Part shown: one piece after another, positions 23,255 through 35,250 of the stretch
Layout: each line of letters starts with the position of its first letter
Position numbering within the stretch: the first letter of the stretch is position 1
DNA from: Epiperipatus broadwayi
Lineage: Eukaryota > Onychophora > Udeonychophora > Euonychophora > Peripatidae
NCBI GenBank assembly: GCA_028023455.1
Contig: JAQFVV010006709.1
Coordinates: forward strand, 188,001 to 252,000
DNA length: 64,000 bases
Direction of reading: 5' to 3'
Program-made: the position numbers and the translations under genes
Notes under the pieces: model-generated
What the model was told of the DNA's origin: nothing
Seen by the model: the letters and a program-made list of their open reading frames with translations, nothing else
Databases searched by the model: none

Positions 23255-23590
23255 ATTATTGGTTATTTAAGTTAGATAACTGAGTTTGAATGCATATAGG
23301 TGTAAATTTCAGATTTTCTACTTAATAGTTAACTTTTAAATAAATGTTTGCTTTGAGTTGATATTTATAGATCTAGTGTCTGAAATTACCCTAGCACCTC
23401 AATGAGAATTGCCAAAAACATGAAACCAGTGGTCTGAGGATTGGGGATAATTTCTAGATAGAGATTTTTAAATGCTTTCTTTTATGGTATTTGTCAATAA
23501 AGCTTGTTAAAGCAATTAGCACCATTCATTATTGTTATTTACAAGCTTAGAAAATTTGGTCATGTGATATATGACTTTATTTTACTTACA
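23255..23590 (+). repeat. diverged relic of family F1, with decayed hammerhead
   Basis: This segment matches the end of one F1 unit followed by the start of the next: TGAGTTTGAATGCATATAGG, then TTTATAGATCTAGTGTCTGA at about 23364, then TTATTGTTATTTACAAGCTT-like sequence. It is thus a piece of a former tandem array. The hammerhead at about 23391-23440 is badly damaged: the CUGANGA box reads AATGAGAA and stem II is lost, though GAAACC and GGTC survive. Confidence 0.75.
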
Positions 23591-25280
23591 ACTTATTCCA
23601 AATATGATGCTTTTAATAATATCCAGAATCTTGAGAAATCGTGCAATTCACTGGGGGACATGCAGTGATAGTGATAATTTTGTAGATGATGATGATTGGA
23701 AGATAATGTTTTCTCAAAGTAAACTTTCTACTTAGAAGGTTTTGGTGCCTGAGCATTTCATTTTTATTTTATTGAAACTGAAAAACAAAATACTTTTGAA
23801 AGGACTTGTACTGTTATAAATCAACATCATCACATTGGTTAATATTATTATATATATTTGAACTGAAGCATTTTTATTTAAATTTTATTAGTCATTCAAT
23901 TTTTACATTTATTTGAATCAAGATTTATGTTACATATTCTGATTCAAATCCATTTACTGTTGCAAATTTAGTTACAATATAAAAATAGAGAAAAAGTTGT
24001 GAATAAACACACACATAGCTTTATCAATTACAAACATAGAGAATTAATACAACATTAATGTGTAAAACATTAATAAATTGATTGATCATCAGAAAACTAC
24101 TAAGTCAATTATTAATATAATTATAATTTTTAAACAAAACAATCTGTAATACTATTCAGTCAATGAAAGTGATTTTTTTCACATATTTCAGTTAAAAATC
24201 TGTATGATTTCTATAATAACAATAATAATTTCTACAATCATTGCATCTTCAACTAATAATATGAAATAAGACTTTACAATATTTTCATAATGCCTATTTT
24301 TTTTGCATGTTTTTCCAAAAATCCATGATTTCTGACCCCATATCAATGCCCTGCACTTTTTTTATCTTTGCCATCAACATATCTCAATAATTTATGATAA
24401 AATATCATCCTCATTAATAATTTTTAAATATCTTCTTAAAACATCCTAATATCAGCAGTTTCATTCTATAAAATCATACATTTCAAAATAATATACATAT
24501 TTTCCACCTTGCATGTACAAGATTTATTTTGCATCTTCTAAATCACTCTTCGCATTGAGCATTAAGTTTTTTTTTCTTATTTCCAATAAAAAATGTCTTC
24601 TTTTCATAAACAAAAAGCATGACATTGGTAAATGTGGTTATCAAAGTAACAAATAAGTGTAGATAAGTACAGGAAATCCCTTATTATTGTATTCTTGATT
24701 ATTTCAGTTTTTCAGGCACAGAATTTTACATTTTGATAATAAAACCCAATTATTGTACATGAAAATTGAGTTAATGAGGGATTATTTAATACATAAATAT
24801 TGACTGACATGCTCTAAGTTGAATGCCAATTAAAATAATAAAAAATTACATAATAGTTAAAGTATGGCTACACGCTGATATGCCAATTATTTAGCTAAAG
24901 CCTGCTAATATAAATATACGTATACAAGAAAAATATGGTTTAAGATGACATCTTCCATCTTTAATAATTGAAGGGCATTATTGTTTGAGAGATCATAAGA
25001 AGTTTGAGTGGCTGAAATACCAGAACTATAATCAATCCAAAAACCTTATGCTCTAGAGACTAATTTGCTACCAGTGCACTAAACTATGCATAGCATCTAT
25101 ATAAGGCAACTTACATTTAATTCCTCATCAAAATTCTGTATATGTGAAAGACTATAGAGACACAGAATAATCACAAATCAGAGGCAACAACATGTCAAAA
25201 GATAATATTTTTTCTTTCATCATAACTATGTTATTTGCTGTAAATTTTAATAACTAATAGAAACCAGATAATAGTGCTTA
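23591..25280. other. A+T-rich intergenic DNA
   Basis: A short acidic reading stretch around 23640-23730 is broken and unidentifiable. Nothing else is seen. Confidence 0.45.
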
Positions 25281-25284
25281 ATAA

Positions 25285-25405
25285 ATCCCTGTCCTATAAA
25301 ATATCCCCAGATAGGTTCAAGATTAAGATTTTCATCAGTAATAAATTTTGGACCTTGGACAAAGCATGGACCTTTAGGATCTAATACACTTTCCTTCTAC
25401 CAGCT
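25285..25405 (-). repeat. old relic of the Penelope-like pseudo-LTR family (F2)
   Basis: Landmarks follow the same order as in the copies at 36.5 and 59.1 kb: AATCCCTGTC, ATATCCCCAGA, TTCATCAGT (inverse of the hammerhead CUGAUGA box) and GGATCTAAT. The hammerhead GAAA box is not recognisable any more. Confidence 0.5.
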
Positions 25406-28400
25406 ATCATTCATCTGTTTTGCTATCAAGCTATCAGCACAAAAAGCATATATATGTTTTCAACTTAAACCAACTCACAATGAATAGGGATTTGATAAAG
25501 ATTATCATCTATTAGTTATTGAAGCTTTTAGTAAGTAGTATGTCACTGAAACAGCCTTATGTAAGCTGGAGTCATATGATAAGAGCTATTAATAAGAATA
25601 AATTCAATTAGCAATAAAATAACAATCCTCATAAAAAAATGACTATTTACAAAATCATAATTACAAAAATATACATTTGAGAACTTCGGACAATCATCCA
25701 ATAATTGATTTTAAAAGTTTTCTAGCTTTGCAAGTACTTATTAAATTATTCTCTGCTATAGTTCTATAATACCTTCTAAAAGTCAGTGACTAAAGTGAGA
25801 ACACCGAGCTAATAACTCACTCTTAATTATCAGCTCCATTTCTTTAGACTTGTTTTCAAGTCTCTTGTCTATAAAAAATGTCCAGAATTCTTTTAAACTA
25901 TAATAACCTGTTGTCTAACTCCTGCCAATTCATTAATTATTCATTTTCTCAATAAAAAAACTATAACCAGAAGATTCTCTTTTATATCTACAGGGATAAA
26001 TACTTTATACTTAAATGTAGAATAAAACAAACTTTTTATGCTTAATTTTGTTAATCTTTAAAGCAGGATCTTGGTTTGTTGGTACTGCAGCTATTATTCA
26101 AAGTCAGATGAAAACTTTAATAGCTTATATTTTAGTTGTACTCATTGTGCCTAGATGTCAGCAGAAATCAACAATTAAGGAAAGACATTTTCTACTCAAA
26201 TATATTAGTACACTTATAGAACATAAACTTTATTTTATTCACATTGATGTTGAGAAAAAAAAAACTTTTTTTTACTTCTTGGTGTTTTTTTTTTGACTGG
26301 ATATACTTGATTTTTAGAGATATTTAACTTCATAAAAATTTGTTACATCTAAGAAATGCTTTTTGTCAATAACTTTTATTATTAATTTTTGCTGTTTATA
26401 TTTCTAAAATTGTTTTCATTATTAGAACAGTCAATTTTAATAAAATTTCTATAAAACAAATATTTGATTAAAAGCAAATTTTTTTTCATTAAATATATTT
26501 ATTTAAACTAAAAGCTGCTATGAAATTTTTTGTATTAATAACATGATTGCAATTTTTTTATTTGCAAAGTTGACATTTTGTTTCAAACATTATTTTCATT
26601 ATGTGCACCTATCCTTTTAATAAAATTTATTTAAAACAGCTTGTGTTTTAAGACCTATAGAGGTCCCTACCTTCGTATTTTTCAGACGCTTATTTCTAAG
26701 GTTACAGCCTTAGTAAATTATTACTTAATATAATAATGGGCGTTTAATAAAATTTATAATTACAACAAAGATTTGATAAAGAATTGCCCCCCCCCCCCAT
26801 TAAAATACAATGAAAGAAAAAATATGGAAAAAAGGACAATGGGGTGTGTTCCACAACAAATTGATTAAAGAATTATTATTTTTTAATAGTTTTCACAGAA
26901 GCAAATTTGGTGGCACTCCATTAGAAGCAGAAATATTATATACTCTCAGCATGATTTTTAATAGTTTTTGGTTGTTTAATAGTTTCATGTTCTAATGTTA
27001 TTTATTTCAGTTGTTTTAATAATCTCTATATATGGAAACTATAATCAGAAATCAGTGATTTTCAGTGGTCTGTAATTACCCCTGCATCAGAATGAAAAGC
27101 ATCTTATTTTCCTTAATAAATATGATCAGTAAAAAACGTTTTTTAGATCAACTTTTCAGACAGCCATCAGATATTTTTAAAAAAAGTTTTTCTTTTTTTT
27201 TTATTATAAATATTGTCAATCTTGGTTATGATGTGATGCACTGTGGCTTCTTTTTCGGAATCAGGAATCTCTCAGCCACTATGCTCAGAGAAACCTGTTA
27301 GCCATCTTACCTTCCCCAATAAGACAGGACAAGACTGGGTATAATACAAAGCTTATTTATAGAAATGCTAGAGTGTAAATAATGAAATATAAAGAATATT
27401 CCACTTCAATACTCAAGAATTTCATTCAAAATGGAAGGCCAGACTTGAATTTATCTATGAGTACAGATAATACATCTTTGCAATTCTTAGAACTGATCTT
27501 TGATGACATATTGCTTGAAAAAAAAATTAAAGAAAACTAAACTTTATGATGGCTAATAAGTTTAGCAACAAAAGTAGACTGGACATAATAAGTGAAAACA
27601 TTCACCTCAGTGAAAAAGATGAAATTGGTTAAGATATTGAACGATATCATCAAAATACTACTTTAACAATCCAGACAAAACAAGAAGTTTTTATGCACCC
27701 ATTTTTTCTAACATTATGACAAAAGCTAGATATGTTTTGTTTATGAAATACCTGTATTTTGTTGATGTAAACTTTAACTCTCATATCCAACCATAATTTT
27801 ATACCTGATGGCATACTTCACTTTGATTTCAAATCACAAAGTGTGATGCAATAGTATCAAACACTAGGCAAAGGGCTTGGTTGTGACCTTTCAAAAATCA
27901 TTTGTGCTTAAATTTTAGAAAAATATATTCAGTTAATGACAATGTGATGTACTAAGATTATTTTACTACTGACTACTCATATACAATAAATGAATATTTT
28001 GTATGCAATAACTCAATATATCAGAGTACTGAATTTATTTCAGGTTTAAATTGTCATTAAATGATTTAGACTTATTAGAAATATGACAGCACTTAATTAC
28101 AGATGAAAAATTCTAAGTGCATAGGAGAACCTACAAATACATATTAAAAGTAGAATATAAATTGTGATACAATTAATGAACATTAAAACAACACCAAGGC
28201 ATAGTTATTAAATATTTCTCTAAAGCTTCAATGACATATTCTGAAGTTCTTATTATAGGAAAAACAGTGCTTTTCCTGTTATTCATAACTGCATTTAACA
28301 GCTAACATGGAAAGTGCTAAAGATCAAAATTTTAATGAATTCATAATAATGATTGAATAACTGAATACAACTTGTAATGCTTTAGAATTATCATCAATAA

Positions 28401-28735
28401 AGATGAATAAGGAAAACTTAGTTTCACGAAGACTGATAAATTAAATAACTGTTTTGTTGCCAGCTGGAGTAAAAGATGTTCAAACTAATTAGTAAGTTTT
28501 AAAATTCAAAAGACATGATTTAGGCAGATGGCATACCTATGACGAAAAAATTGAGTACTTTTATAACTGTAGTTTTTAAAGAAAGGGCTCAAAGTCTATT
28601 ACTCCATATAGATTGATAATATAGCAAACTAATAATTATTTCAACACCATAAAACAATCAGTTTCAAAATTCAAGAAAACTAAAAGTAACAGAAAAGATT
28701 TTTTAAATGTTTAATGGCAGAAAATATGTGACCAT
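25406..28735. other. A+T-rich DNA, possible decayed coding sequence at 27.3-28.7 kb
   Basis: Frame-broken, protein-like fragments occur on the plus strand from about 27300 to 28760, but no family motif can be seen. A C-homopolymer of about 13 lies near 26787-26799. The string TAGAGGTCCCTAC followed by TTTTTCAG, at 26655-26684, also occurs at 11840-11865 and may mark the ends of an unrecognised repeat. Confidence 0.35.
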
Positions 28736-28739
28736 ACAT

Positions 28740-29240
28740 TCCTTAAAAATATGAATGACACCTGTAAATGACTGAAGATGAGAATTTCATGCTTAAAAAA
28801 AGTTATCCCAGATCTTCAATAAGTGTTCAAAATTTATCGATGTTAAATTATTACATTTTGCTCTACAAGTGTAAATTTTCTGCTGGGATGAAGTTATTCT
28901 ATACATTTATATATTTTATTTTATATAGGCAAATTAAATTTTTTGTAGTATTTAGTTTTTATTATATTTATATATAATTATAAACAGTTATATTAATCTT
29001 TAACTGAGTTTTAAACTTTATATCTGGGTAAGAGATAATATCTAGTTTAATAAGTCATAAAGATCATTAATATATTTATCTGAAATAGTTAATGTTAAAG
29101 TTATAAATGATGAAACTTTGACAAATGTAAATCAAAATGTAATGAACTCTATAATTAAATTGATATAAAAATTACTACAGCTATGCAATGAACATTAATT
29201 AGACTCTGATTAATCTTCTCAAGCTATATTATATGCTAGA
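28740..29240. repeat. dispersed segment, copy B (first piece)
   Basis: Diverged copy of 10386-10790, ending at the shared CAAGCTATATTATAT string. Here the palindrome of 29.26-30.19 kb interrupts it. The copy resumes at 30200-30409, is interrupted again by the element starting at 30418, and finishes at 34670-34890. The continuity of copy A proves the order of insertions. Confidence 0.7.
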
Positions 29241-29325
29241 TTAAATACTATTATATAATATACCATATACTCCTTAATTAACTCTTTACAATGCAATTTC
29301 AACATATGATTTATTTCTTCTTGAT

Positions 29326-29357
29326 TACAGTTTCAACTGCCCTGCAGTCATCATCAG
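29326..29357 (-). ncRNA. hammerhead-like motif, left arm of F3
   Basis: Minus-strand CTGATGA, an unpaired U, stem II GACTGC-AGG-GCAGTT (six pairs including a G-U), GAAAC, then TGTA with a possible GUA triplet. Stem III would have only two pairs and almost no loop, and stem I is weak, so monomer activity is doubtful. Confidence 0.5.
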
Positions 29358-30088
29358 AGCTACAACATTTAAACATACAATTAATACTTGACCATACATA
29401 TACACACATACATATACAAATATATATACACATATATATACAAAAAATATAAATGGCCTTTTAAACAATATTTTAAATTATGGATTTTTAATATTTTAAA
29501 AAAATATTTTTTAAAAATACTAATATTCTTTTATTCTATATTTTTAATCAATTAATCTTTTTAATAAAAAAAATTAACATTTATTTCTTCATATCCTTAT
29601 TAATTTAATAAGTTGTTCAGTAATCTACTTTAATATCTTACATATTATACATACATTTATTACTAATAATATTAACATAATATTTACATAATTCTACTCG
29701 TTAATTTTTAATTAATTTTACCTCTTTTAAACTTTAGTACAAGAAGTAGAATTATATAAATATTATGTTAATATTATTAGTAGTAATAAATGCATGTATA
29801 ATATGCAAAATAATTAAAATAGAAAAAATAAATTAGATTACTGAACAAATTTAAAATAAGAAGGATATGAAGAAATAAATGTTAAATTTTTTATTAAAAA
29901 GATTAATTGATTACAGATATAGAATAAAAGAATATTAGTACTTTTGAAAAATATTTTTTTAAAATATTAAAAATCCATAATTTAAAATACTATTTAAAAG
30001 GCCATTTATATTTTTTGTATATATGTGTATGTATATATATTTGTATATGTTGTATGATCAAGTATTAATTGTATGTTTAAATGTAGTT

Positions 30089-30120
30089 CTGATGATGACT
30101 GCAGGGCAGTTGAAACTGTA
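30089..30120 (+). ncRNA. hammerhead-like motif, right arm of F3
   Basis: CTGATGA at 30089-30095, stem II at 30097-30111 (GACTGC with GCAGTT, AGG loop), GAAAC at 30112-30116 and a GTA triplet at 30118-30120. It is identical in layout to the left-arm copy. The core boxes are conserved while stems I and III are minimal. Confidence 0.52.
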
Positions 30121-31076
30121 AGCAAGAAGAAATAAATCATATGTTAAAATTGCATTGTAAAGTGTTAATTAAGGAGTATATGATATATTACACAGATAAT
30201 TAATCAATGCAAATAAGGAAAAGAAGTGGAACAAAACTTTAATACTTCAATAAATTAAATAATATTACATGTATGTACTGGTCACCTTCACATTAATTTG
30301 CTATTAACTTATTTAAATACAAGCATGTCTAGCGAAGAGATAAAAAAAAGATAATCAGAAACCATTTAGATTAAGATTAAGCAACATTTTACTTTACCTT
30401 TTATTTGGACACTGGTCGGTAATCATGACTGATAGCAGTCTCGACACTTTGCCCTCTATTTTTAAAAAACAACTAAATTTTTTTCGTATTAAGTGTATCT
30501 AACTTTAATCAGTGTATCTAACTAGAAATAAGCTATATCTAAGTATAAAAGTTAATAAAAAAGAATATAAAAAAAACTTACATTTTTATGCGTAGTTTCG
30601 ACTTGTAAAGTATATCTAATGGTCACAAGTATATATATAACTATAAATAAATAAACTATATTAACTATAAATGTTTTTACATAAAGATTAATAAATAAAA
30701 AAAAATGAACATACATTTTTATGCATAGTTTTCAGCTACACATTTATAGTTAGATATACTTTGCAATTACATAGTGAGAATAACGTAGTTCGAACCACGG
30801 ATCCTGCCTGGAGGAAATGTAAGTTCATTTTTTTTATTTATTAATGTTTATGTAAAAACATTTATAGTTAATATACAGTTGTGACCATTAGATATACTTT
30901 ACAAGTCAAACCTACACATAAAAATGTTTTTTTTATATTCTTTTTTATTAACTTTTATACTTAGATATAGCTTATTTTTAGTTAGATATACTGATTAAAG
31001 TTAGATACACTTAATACGAAAAAATTTAGTTGTTTTTTAAAAATAGAGGGCGAAGTGTCGAGACCACTATCAGTTG

Positions 31077-31151
31077 AGTCATATAGTAAAGATGGTTTGC
31101 ACTTAGGAAAACAAGGAAGTGAAGTTTTATGGAGTCTGATATTTAAATAAT
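31077..31151 (+). pseudogene. ORF1 C-terminus with SGNH-esterase motif
   Basis: The frame reads ESYSKDGLHLGKQGSEVLW and ends at TAA (31149-31151). DGLHL followed by G is the Asp-x-x-His block at the end of SGNH-type esterases, which form ORF1 of CR1 and L2-type LINEs. The rest of ORF1 was lost by 5' truncation. This fragment is what places the LINE near the CR1/L2 group. Confidence 0.6.
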
Positions 31152-31323
31152 ATAATTCGGGAAACTTTTAAAGGGGGGTGGGCTTTTAAATTGTAATATT
31201 ATCAAAAAGGAGAATGGAGGGGATATAAGAAATAAGCAAAAGATGGTTGATTTAGGTATAAGTGTAGATGTGGAGAGGGAATGATTTTGTAAGATTAGTG
31301 GTAAGAAAGTTTGTTATAAACAT

Positions 31324-32075
31324 AATGGAGAAGAAGGAATCAAAAGAATTTATAAGAGTAGTTAGAAAGAAGAAATTGTTAAAATTGGGTTTTTGAATAT
31401 GCAAGGTGGTAGGAGACCAGAAAAATGGCTAGAATTAAATAAAGCAATTGAAAATGAAGCACTTGAGGTATTAGCAGTAGTGGAAACTCATCTAAGAGAA
31501 GAAGAAGAACCTATTTTAGAAGAGGTAGTATGGCAGGGTATAAACAGAAAAGAAAAAGAAAAAAGGGGTGGTGGTATAGGTGTTATATCGAAAAAAAATT
31601 TAAATACTGTTAAATGTCAAGAGCATTTGTGGTTTGAAATAAGGTTGGGTAGACAAGAATGGATGGTGGCTGTAGTGTATATAGCCACTGGAGATAGTCA
31701 AACTGTAATGGAGTGGAACAATAGTATATATGAATGCCTAGTTAAGGATATACAGAGTTTTAAAGAAAAGGGGAAGAGAATAATGGTTATAGGGGATATG
31801 AATGGACATATTGAAGAAATTGATGATGTAGATAATAAGAATGGTCAGCTTTTGAAGGAATTTTGTCAAAGAGTAAATTTGAGCATTGGGAATTTATCAA
31901 ATGTGTATGATGGACAATACACATGGTCTAGGAATAATGTATTTCACACAATAGATTATGTATTGGTAGAGAAAGAGGGAATGAATAAAATATGGAAAAT
32001 TAAAGTGTTTGATAATGAAGAGAGTATGTAATAGTGATCATAACTTTATTGTAATAAAAATGGTTAGTAATGTGA
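31324..32075 (+). pseudogene. LINE ORF2, apurinic-type endonuclease domain (frameshifted)
   Basis: An ATG at 31325 begins a basic leader that must shift frame near 31395 to reach the long frame starting GFLNMQGG. The endonuclease follows: AVVETHLREEEE, then KRGGGIGVISKKN, MVIGDMNGHIEE (metal-binding block) and TWSRNNVFHTIDYVLVEK. A further frameshift near 32025 puts the catalytic NSDHNF string in another frame. The domain nicks target DNA to prime reverse transcription. The frameshifts make this copy non-functional. Confidence 0.8.
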
Positions 32076-32124
32076 TGGAGGATAGAAATAAAGGTAGAAA
32101 TAATAGTGAAAATGTGGATGGAGA

Positions 32125-33812
32125 GTGAATGATAAGAATAAGTTGGAAGAGTATAAAATAAAAGTTGAAGAAACCATGGGGCAGTTGGTTGGGGATGAGT
32201 ATAAGGACTGGTGTGGTGAAATAGAAAAAGTGGCAAATAGGGTTTTAGTCAAGAATATGCAGAAGAATAAAAGTAATAAAAAAATGAGAATTAGTAAAAG
32301 TGTAACAGAGAGGAAAAAAGCATGCAGAGAATATAAGTGTGCTATTAAAAATAAAGAAAGTGAAAATGATATTAATGTTAAATGGGGAAAGTACTTAGAA
32401 AAGAAGAAGCTAGCTAAAATGGATAATTATAGAGAGAGGATGAAGTTAAATAATAAATTGTTGGAGGATATTAATAAAAGTGGAAGAGATGGGAGTAAAA
32501 AATTTTGGAATTACATTAAAAAGAGAAATGTAGGGGAAAGAGAGATAGTATTAATAGATGATGAGGGAATAGGATGTAGCTCTAGAGGTGAGCTAGAGAA
32601 AATCTTAAATAGATATGTAATAGATATAGAAAAGATATTAGATGTGAAGGAATTAGTGATAGAAAACATGAAAGCAGTTAGTAATGGGAATATTAGGTTC
32701 ACAAAAAATGAATTCAATGAGGCAGGAAAGAGATTGAAAAGTGGAAAGGTGAGAGGTTTAGATGGATGGGCAGCAGAGATGGTAATGAATTTAGGGCATA
32801 GAGCAAAAACAAAGTTATCATGTTTTAATAAGATGGCACAGAAGACAGTTTTTCTGGGTAGTTGGAGTAATACAAGAATAAGATTATTATTTAAAGGAAA
32901 GGGTAAGGATCACAGAAAGTTAAATAATTATAGACCGATAGCGGTAACATCAGTTTTATATAAAGTTTTCGCATATATGGTAGCTGGAAGAGTTGTAAAA
33001 TGGATGGAAGAGAATAATGTAGTGGGGGAAATGCAAGGAGGTTTTAGGTCAGATAGGTGTATAGAAGATAGTTTGTAGTTATACAACTTATGGAGATGAG
33101 TAGGAATTCAGGTAGATCGTTATATATGAGTTTTATAGTTATAGAGAAAGCATATGATAGAGTAAATAGAAATAGATTATGGGTAAGATTAGCCAAATTG
33201 GGAATGGATGAAGCTTTAGTAAATATTATTAAGAAATTATATGAAAATAATTATTATACTTACCAATTAGGGGATATAGAATCAGTTAAAGTTAAAAATG
33301 GGGTGGGATTAAGGCAAGGATGCTCTATGTCACCGATTTCGTTTTTGTTGTTTTTGAGTGAAATGGAGAAAGCAATAGAAAGACTAGGAAGAGGGGTAGA
33401 GATACCGTTAATAGGTGGCAAAGAAGTATATACTTTGTCGGGTCTTTTTTTTGCGGATGATATCTTTTTATGTGCAGAAAGAAGAGAAGATATGGATATT
33501 ATGTTGAGGACATGTGCAAGGGTGGGTAAAGAGATGGGGATTAAATTTAGTGAAGAAAAATCAATTATAATGATGGTGAATACTGGGGAAAGAGAGGGTG
33601 TAGTTTTTTTATTGGGGGATATAAAGTTAAGTGTGGTGGATAGATATAGGTATTTGGGAATCATTTTATGTAATCAGGAAAATTGCTTGGATGAATGGGA
33701 GAAAAAATTGGTAAATGAAGCAAAGAAAAGAAAGGGTTTGGTAAAGAAACTAACAGTATTTTCATATAATAAATATGATGTAGCTAGAATATTTGGAAGG
33801 GAGTTGCAGTAG
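32125..33812 (+). pseudogene. LINE ORF2, reverse transcriptase domain (interrupted)
   Basis: The frame 32125-33078 carries the linker and the start of the polymerase: NYRPIAVTSVLYKVFAYMVA and MQGGFRSDR. A stop at 33076-33078 and a frameshift follow. The next frame, 33090-33812, has VIEKAYDRVNRNRLW, LRQGCSMSPISFLLFL and the catalytic FFADDI box at about 33450-33467. After the FADD box comes a KFSEEKS thumb-region string and YRYLGI. All key catalytic residues survive, but not in one open frame. Confidence 0.85.
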
Positions 33813-33859
33813 CAGGGTTAACATATGGTAATGATGCATTATGTGTTAGTAAAAGTAAA

Positions 33860-34411
33860 ATGAAAATGTTTGGTAGGTTGCAGTTTATGGATAGTAAAAG
33901 AATAGCCAAAATAGTGTTTAATTGGGTTATGAGTAAAGGACAGGTAACAAGATGGGTGAGAAAGGTAATGCGGTATGCAAAAGATTTGGATAAAGAATTT
34001 ATATCGGTATACTTGTATAAAAGATGGGATGATTGTGTTAGGAGGATTGTTGAGTGTTATAGTGATAAGGAATGGGATAAAAGAATAGAAGGATTAATAA
34101 AAAATAGGGAGTTGGAGAGATGGAGAAGTAGTATGGAGGGTAAGAAGAGTTTAAATATATATAGAAGTAAACGGAATATTGGAAGCAAGTTAATTTATGA
34201 TAATAGTAAGGAAAGTAGTTTATTGTTTAAGGCTCGAATGGGATCTTTAGCAAGAAGAGAATATACATGTAAATGGAAAACTATGGGTGATTTAGTGTGC
34301 AAATTGTGTAAGGAAGGTATAGAAAATATTAGGCATCTGTTGATTGAATGTAAATGCTTGAAAGCAGAAAGGGTACAGATAATGAAGTTATGGGAGAATA
34401 GGTATGAATAA
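33860..34411 (+). pseudogene. LINE ORF2 C-terminal domain with zinc knuckle
   Basis: The final ORF2 segment lies in a new frame after a stop near 33810. It ends with a CKLCKEG...NIRHLLIEC pattern, a C-x2-C, x8, H-x4-C knuckle typical of LINE C-termini and probably involved in RNA binding. A stop at 34409-34411 closes it. About 235 bp of 3' sequence follows to the ACATC tail. Confidence 0.7.
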
Positions 34412-34669
34412 AGTGACTATACAGAAAGTGAGTTATTAGTTTTTATGCTGGGTTTGTGAAAAGATAAGGGGGATTTAGATTTAAAGGCCATTAGAGTTGA
34501 CAAAGATTATGTTGTGGAAATGGGATGGAGCAGAATATGGGAAGACTTAAGAGTGGGGAATGGAAAATAAAGTGGCTAACAGATTTATCTGGGCATAGTT
34601 GCTGAGATATTCTTGACTTCGTTTAAGAAGCCAAATACATCACATCACAGTCATGATTACCCACTGGTC

Positions 34670-34890
34670 ATTCATTTTAGTCACTACATATATTTTTATG
34701 TCATTAATCCATTATACGTGCGATAAATCTGATTATTGTTCAATATATATAATTTTTTTTTTTGTAAAATAACTACATCCCTAAATATTTTATATATAAG
34801 GTGGTGGACTAGAATTATTTTCATATATAAACCTGAGCTGGTATTGGAAACTTTAACGCTCGCCTTTTTCCTGGATATAAAGATTAAATA
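34670..34890. repeat. dispersed segment, copy B (last piece)
   Basis: It matches 10990-11185: CGATAAATCTGATTATTGTT, GGTGGACTAGAATTATTTTC and GGATATAAAGATT correspond to their copy A equivalents. It directly follows the CACTGGTC duplication that bounds the interrupted DNA element. Confidence 0.7.
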
Positions 34891-34894
34891 TATA

Positions 34895-35250
34895 ATTCTA
34901 GTTTTTAAGTTTTCTTTTATATAAATGCTGTATTATATAAATGTGCACAAATTAAGAAATTTGTGTTATATATATTGGTTATTTTAATTGTAAAAATATA
35001 AAAAATATGTACTTTGTAGCTAAAATTATCTGTAAAAAAAATTATTACAGAAATAATACTTAATCTTAAAACTCATTATCCATTATAAATTAGTTCATTT
35101 TATTAATTTAAAACTTTAAAAAAAATCACTTTTCTTTCATTAAGTCTTGTTCCTTATTTTAACATTGTTATCTGTAAACTTCTCAGATTGATCAAATTAA
35201 AAATTTGATAAATTGATTAATTAAAAAATCCATCTATAAAAATATAAAAT
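34895..35250. repeat. dispersed A+T-rich repeat, copy 1 of 2
   Basis: About 350 bp shared with 52025-52340. Common landmarks are AAATTAAGAAATTTG, GTAAAAATATAAAAAATA, TAGCTAAAAT and TTAGTTCATTTTATTAATT. No ends or coding sequence are visible. Confidence 0.7.

Larger units (their letters stand above)
29258..30192. mobile_element. large palindrome with hammerhead-like cores in both arms (family F3)
   Basis: Two arms of about 450 bp are inverted around a centre near 29725. Matching strings include TCCTTAATTAA/TTAATTAAGGA at the outer ends and ACTGCCCTGCAGTCATCATC with its inverse. A CA/TA-rich microsatellite lies in each arm. No protein is encoded. The hammerhead-like motifs point outward, one on each strand. 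The head-to-head layout recalls the inverted pseudo-LTRs of Penelope-like elements. The insertion splits segment B. Confidence 0.85.
31076..34647 (+). mobile_element. 5'-truncated CR1/L2-like LINE
   Basis: This is a non-LTR retrotransposon insertion of about 3.57 kb. It starts inside ORF1 and runs through an endonuclease-reverse transcriptase ORF2 to a tail of ACATC repeats. CAGT flanks both sides (31072-31075 and 34648-34651), a short possible target duplication within the DNA element's right terminus. ORF2 has several stops and frameshifts, so the copy is dead but fairly young: its motifs are much better kept than those of the RTE at 4.5-7.3 kb. Its G-rich plus strand contrasts with the A/T background. 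Confidence 0.88.
30418..34661. mobile_element. palindromic DNA element with 8-bp target duplication, split by a LINE
   Basis: The left end is GGTAATCATGACTG (30418-30431) and the right end is its exact inverse (34648-34661). Both are flanked by the perfect 8-bp duplication CACTGGTC (30410-30417 and 34662-34669). The element's long inverted repeats run 30418-30740 and about 30820-31075, so it was a palindromic MITE of roughly 670 bp. A LINE (31076-34647) inserted 14 bp from its right end. The 8-bp duplication and GG-starting terminus would suit a Merlin- or hAT-like origin. No transposase is present, so the superfamily is open. The palindrome centre (30785-30810) contains GTTCGAACCACGGATCC, which resembles a tRNA B box. 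Confidence 0.85.

Noticed and set aside
27300-28735. Decayed piggyBac-like transposase
   Set aside because: Some acidic and lysine-rich fragments were suggestive, but no catalytic aspartates or conserved blocks could be placed.
33260-33664. 134-codon minus-strand opening
   Set aside because: It is antisense to the LINE reverse transcriptase, and its serine/isoleucine-rich composition is that of a shadow frame.
30418-34661. A new DNA transposon class that encodes its own reverse transcriptase
   Set aside because: The terminal inverted repeats and 8-bp duplication enclose the LINE, but the palindromic arms, the CAGT flanks and the position 14 bp from the end are explained more simply by a LINE inserted into a MITE.
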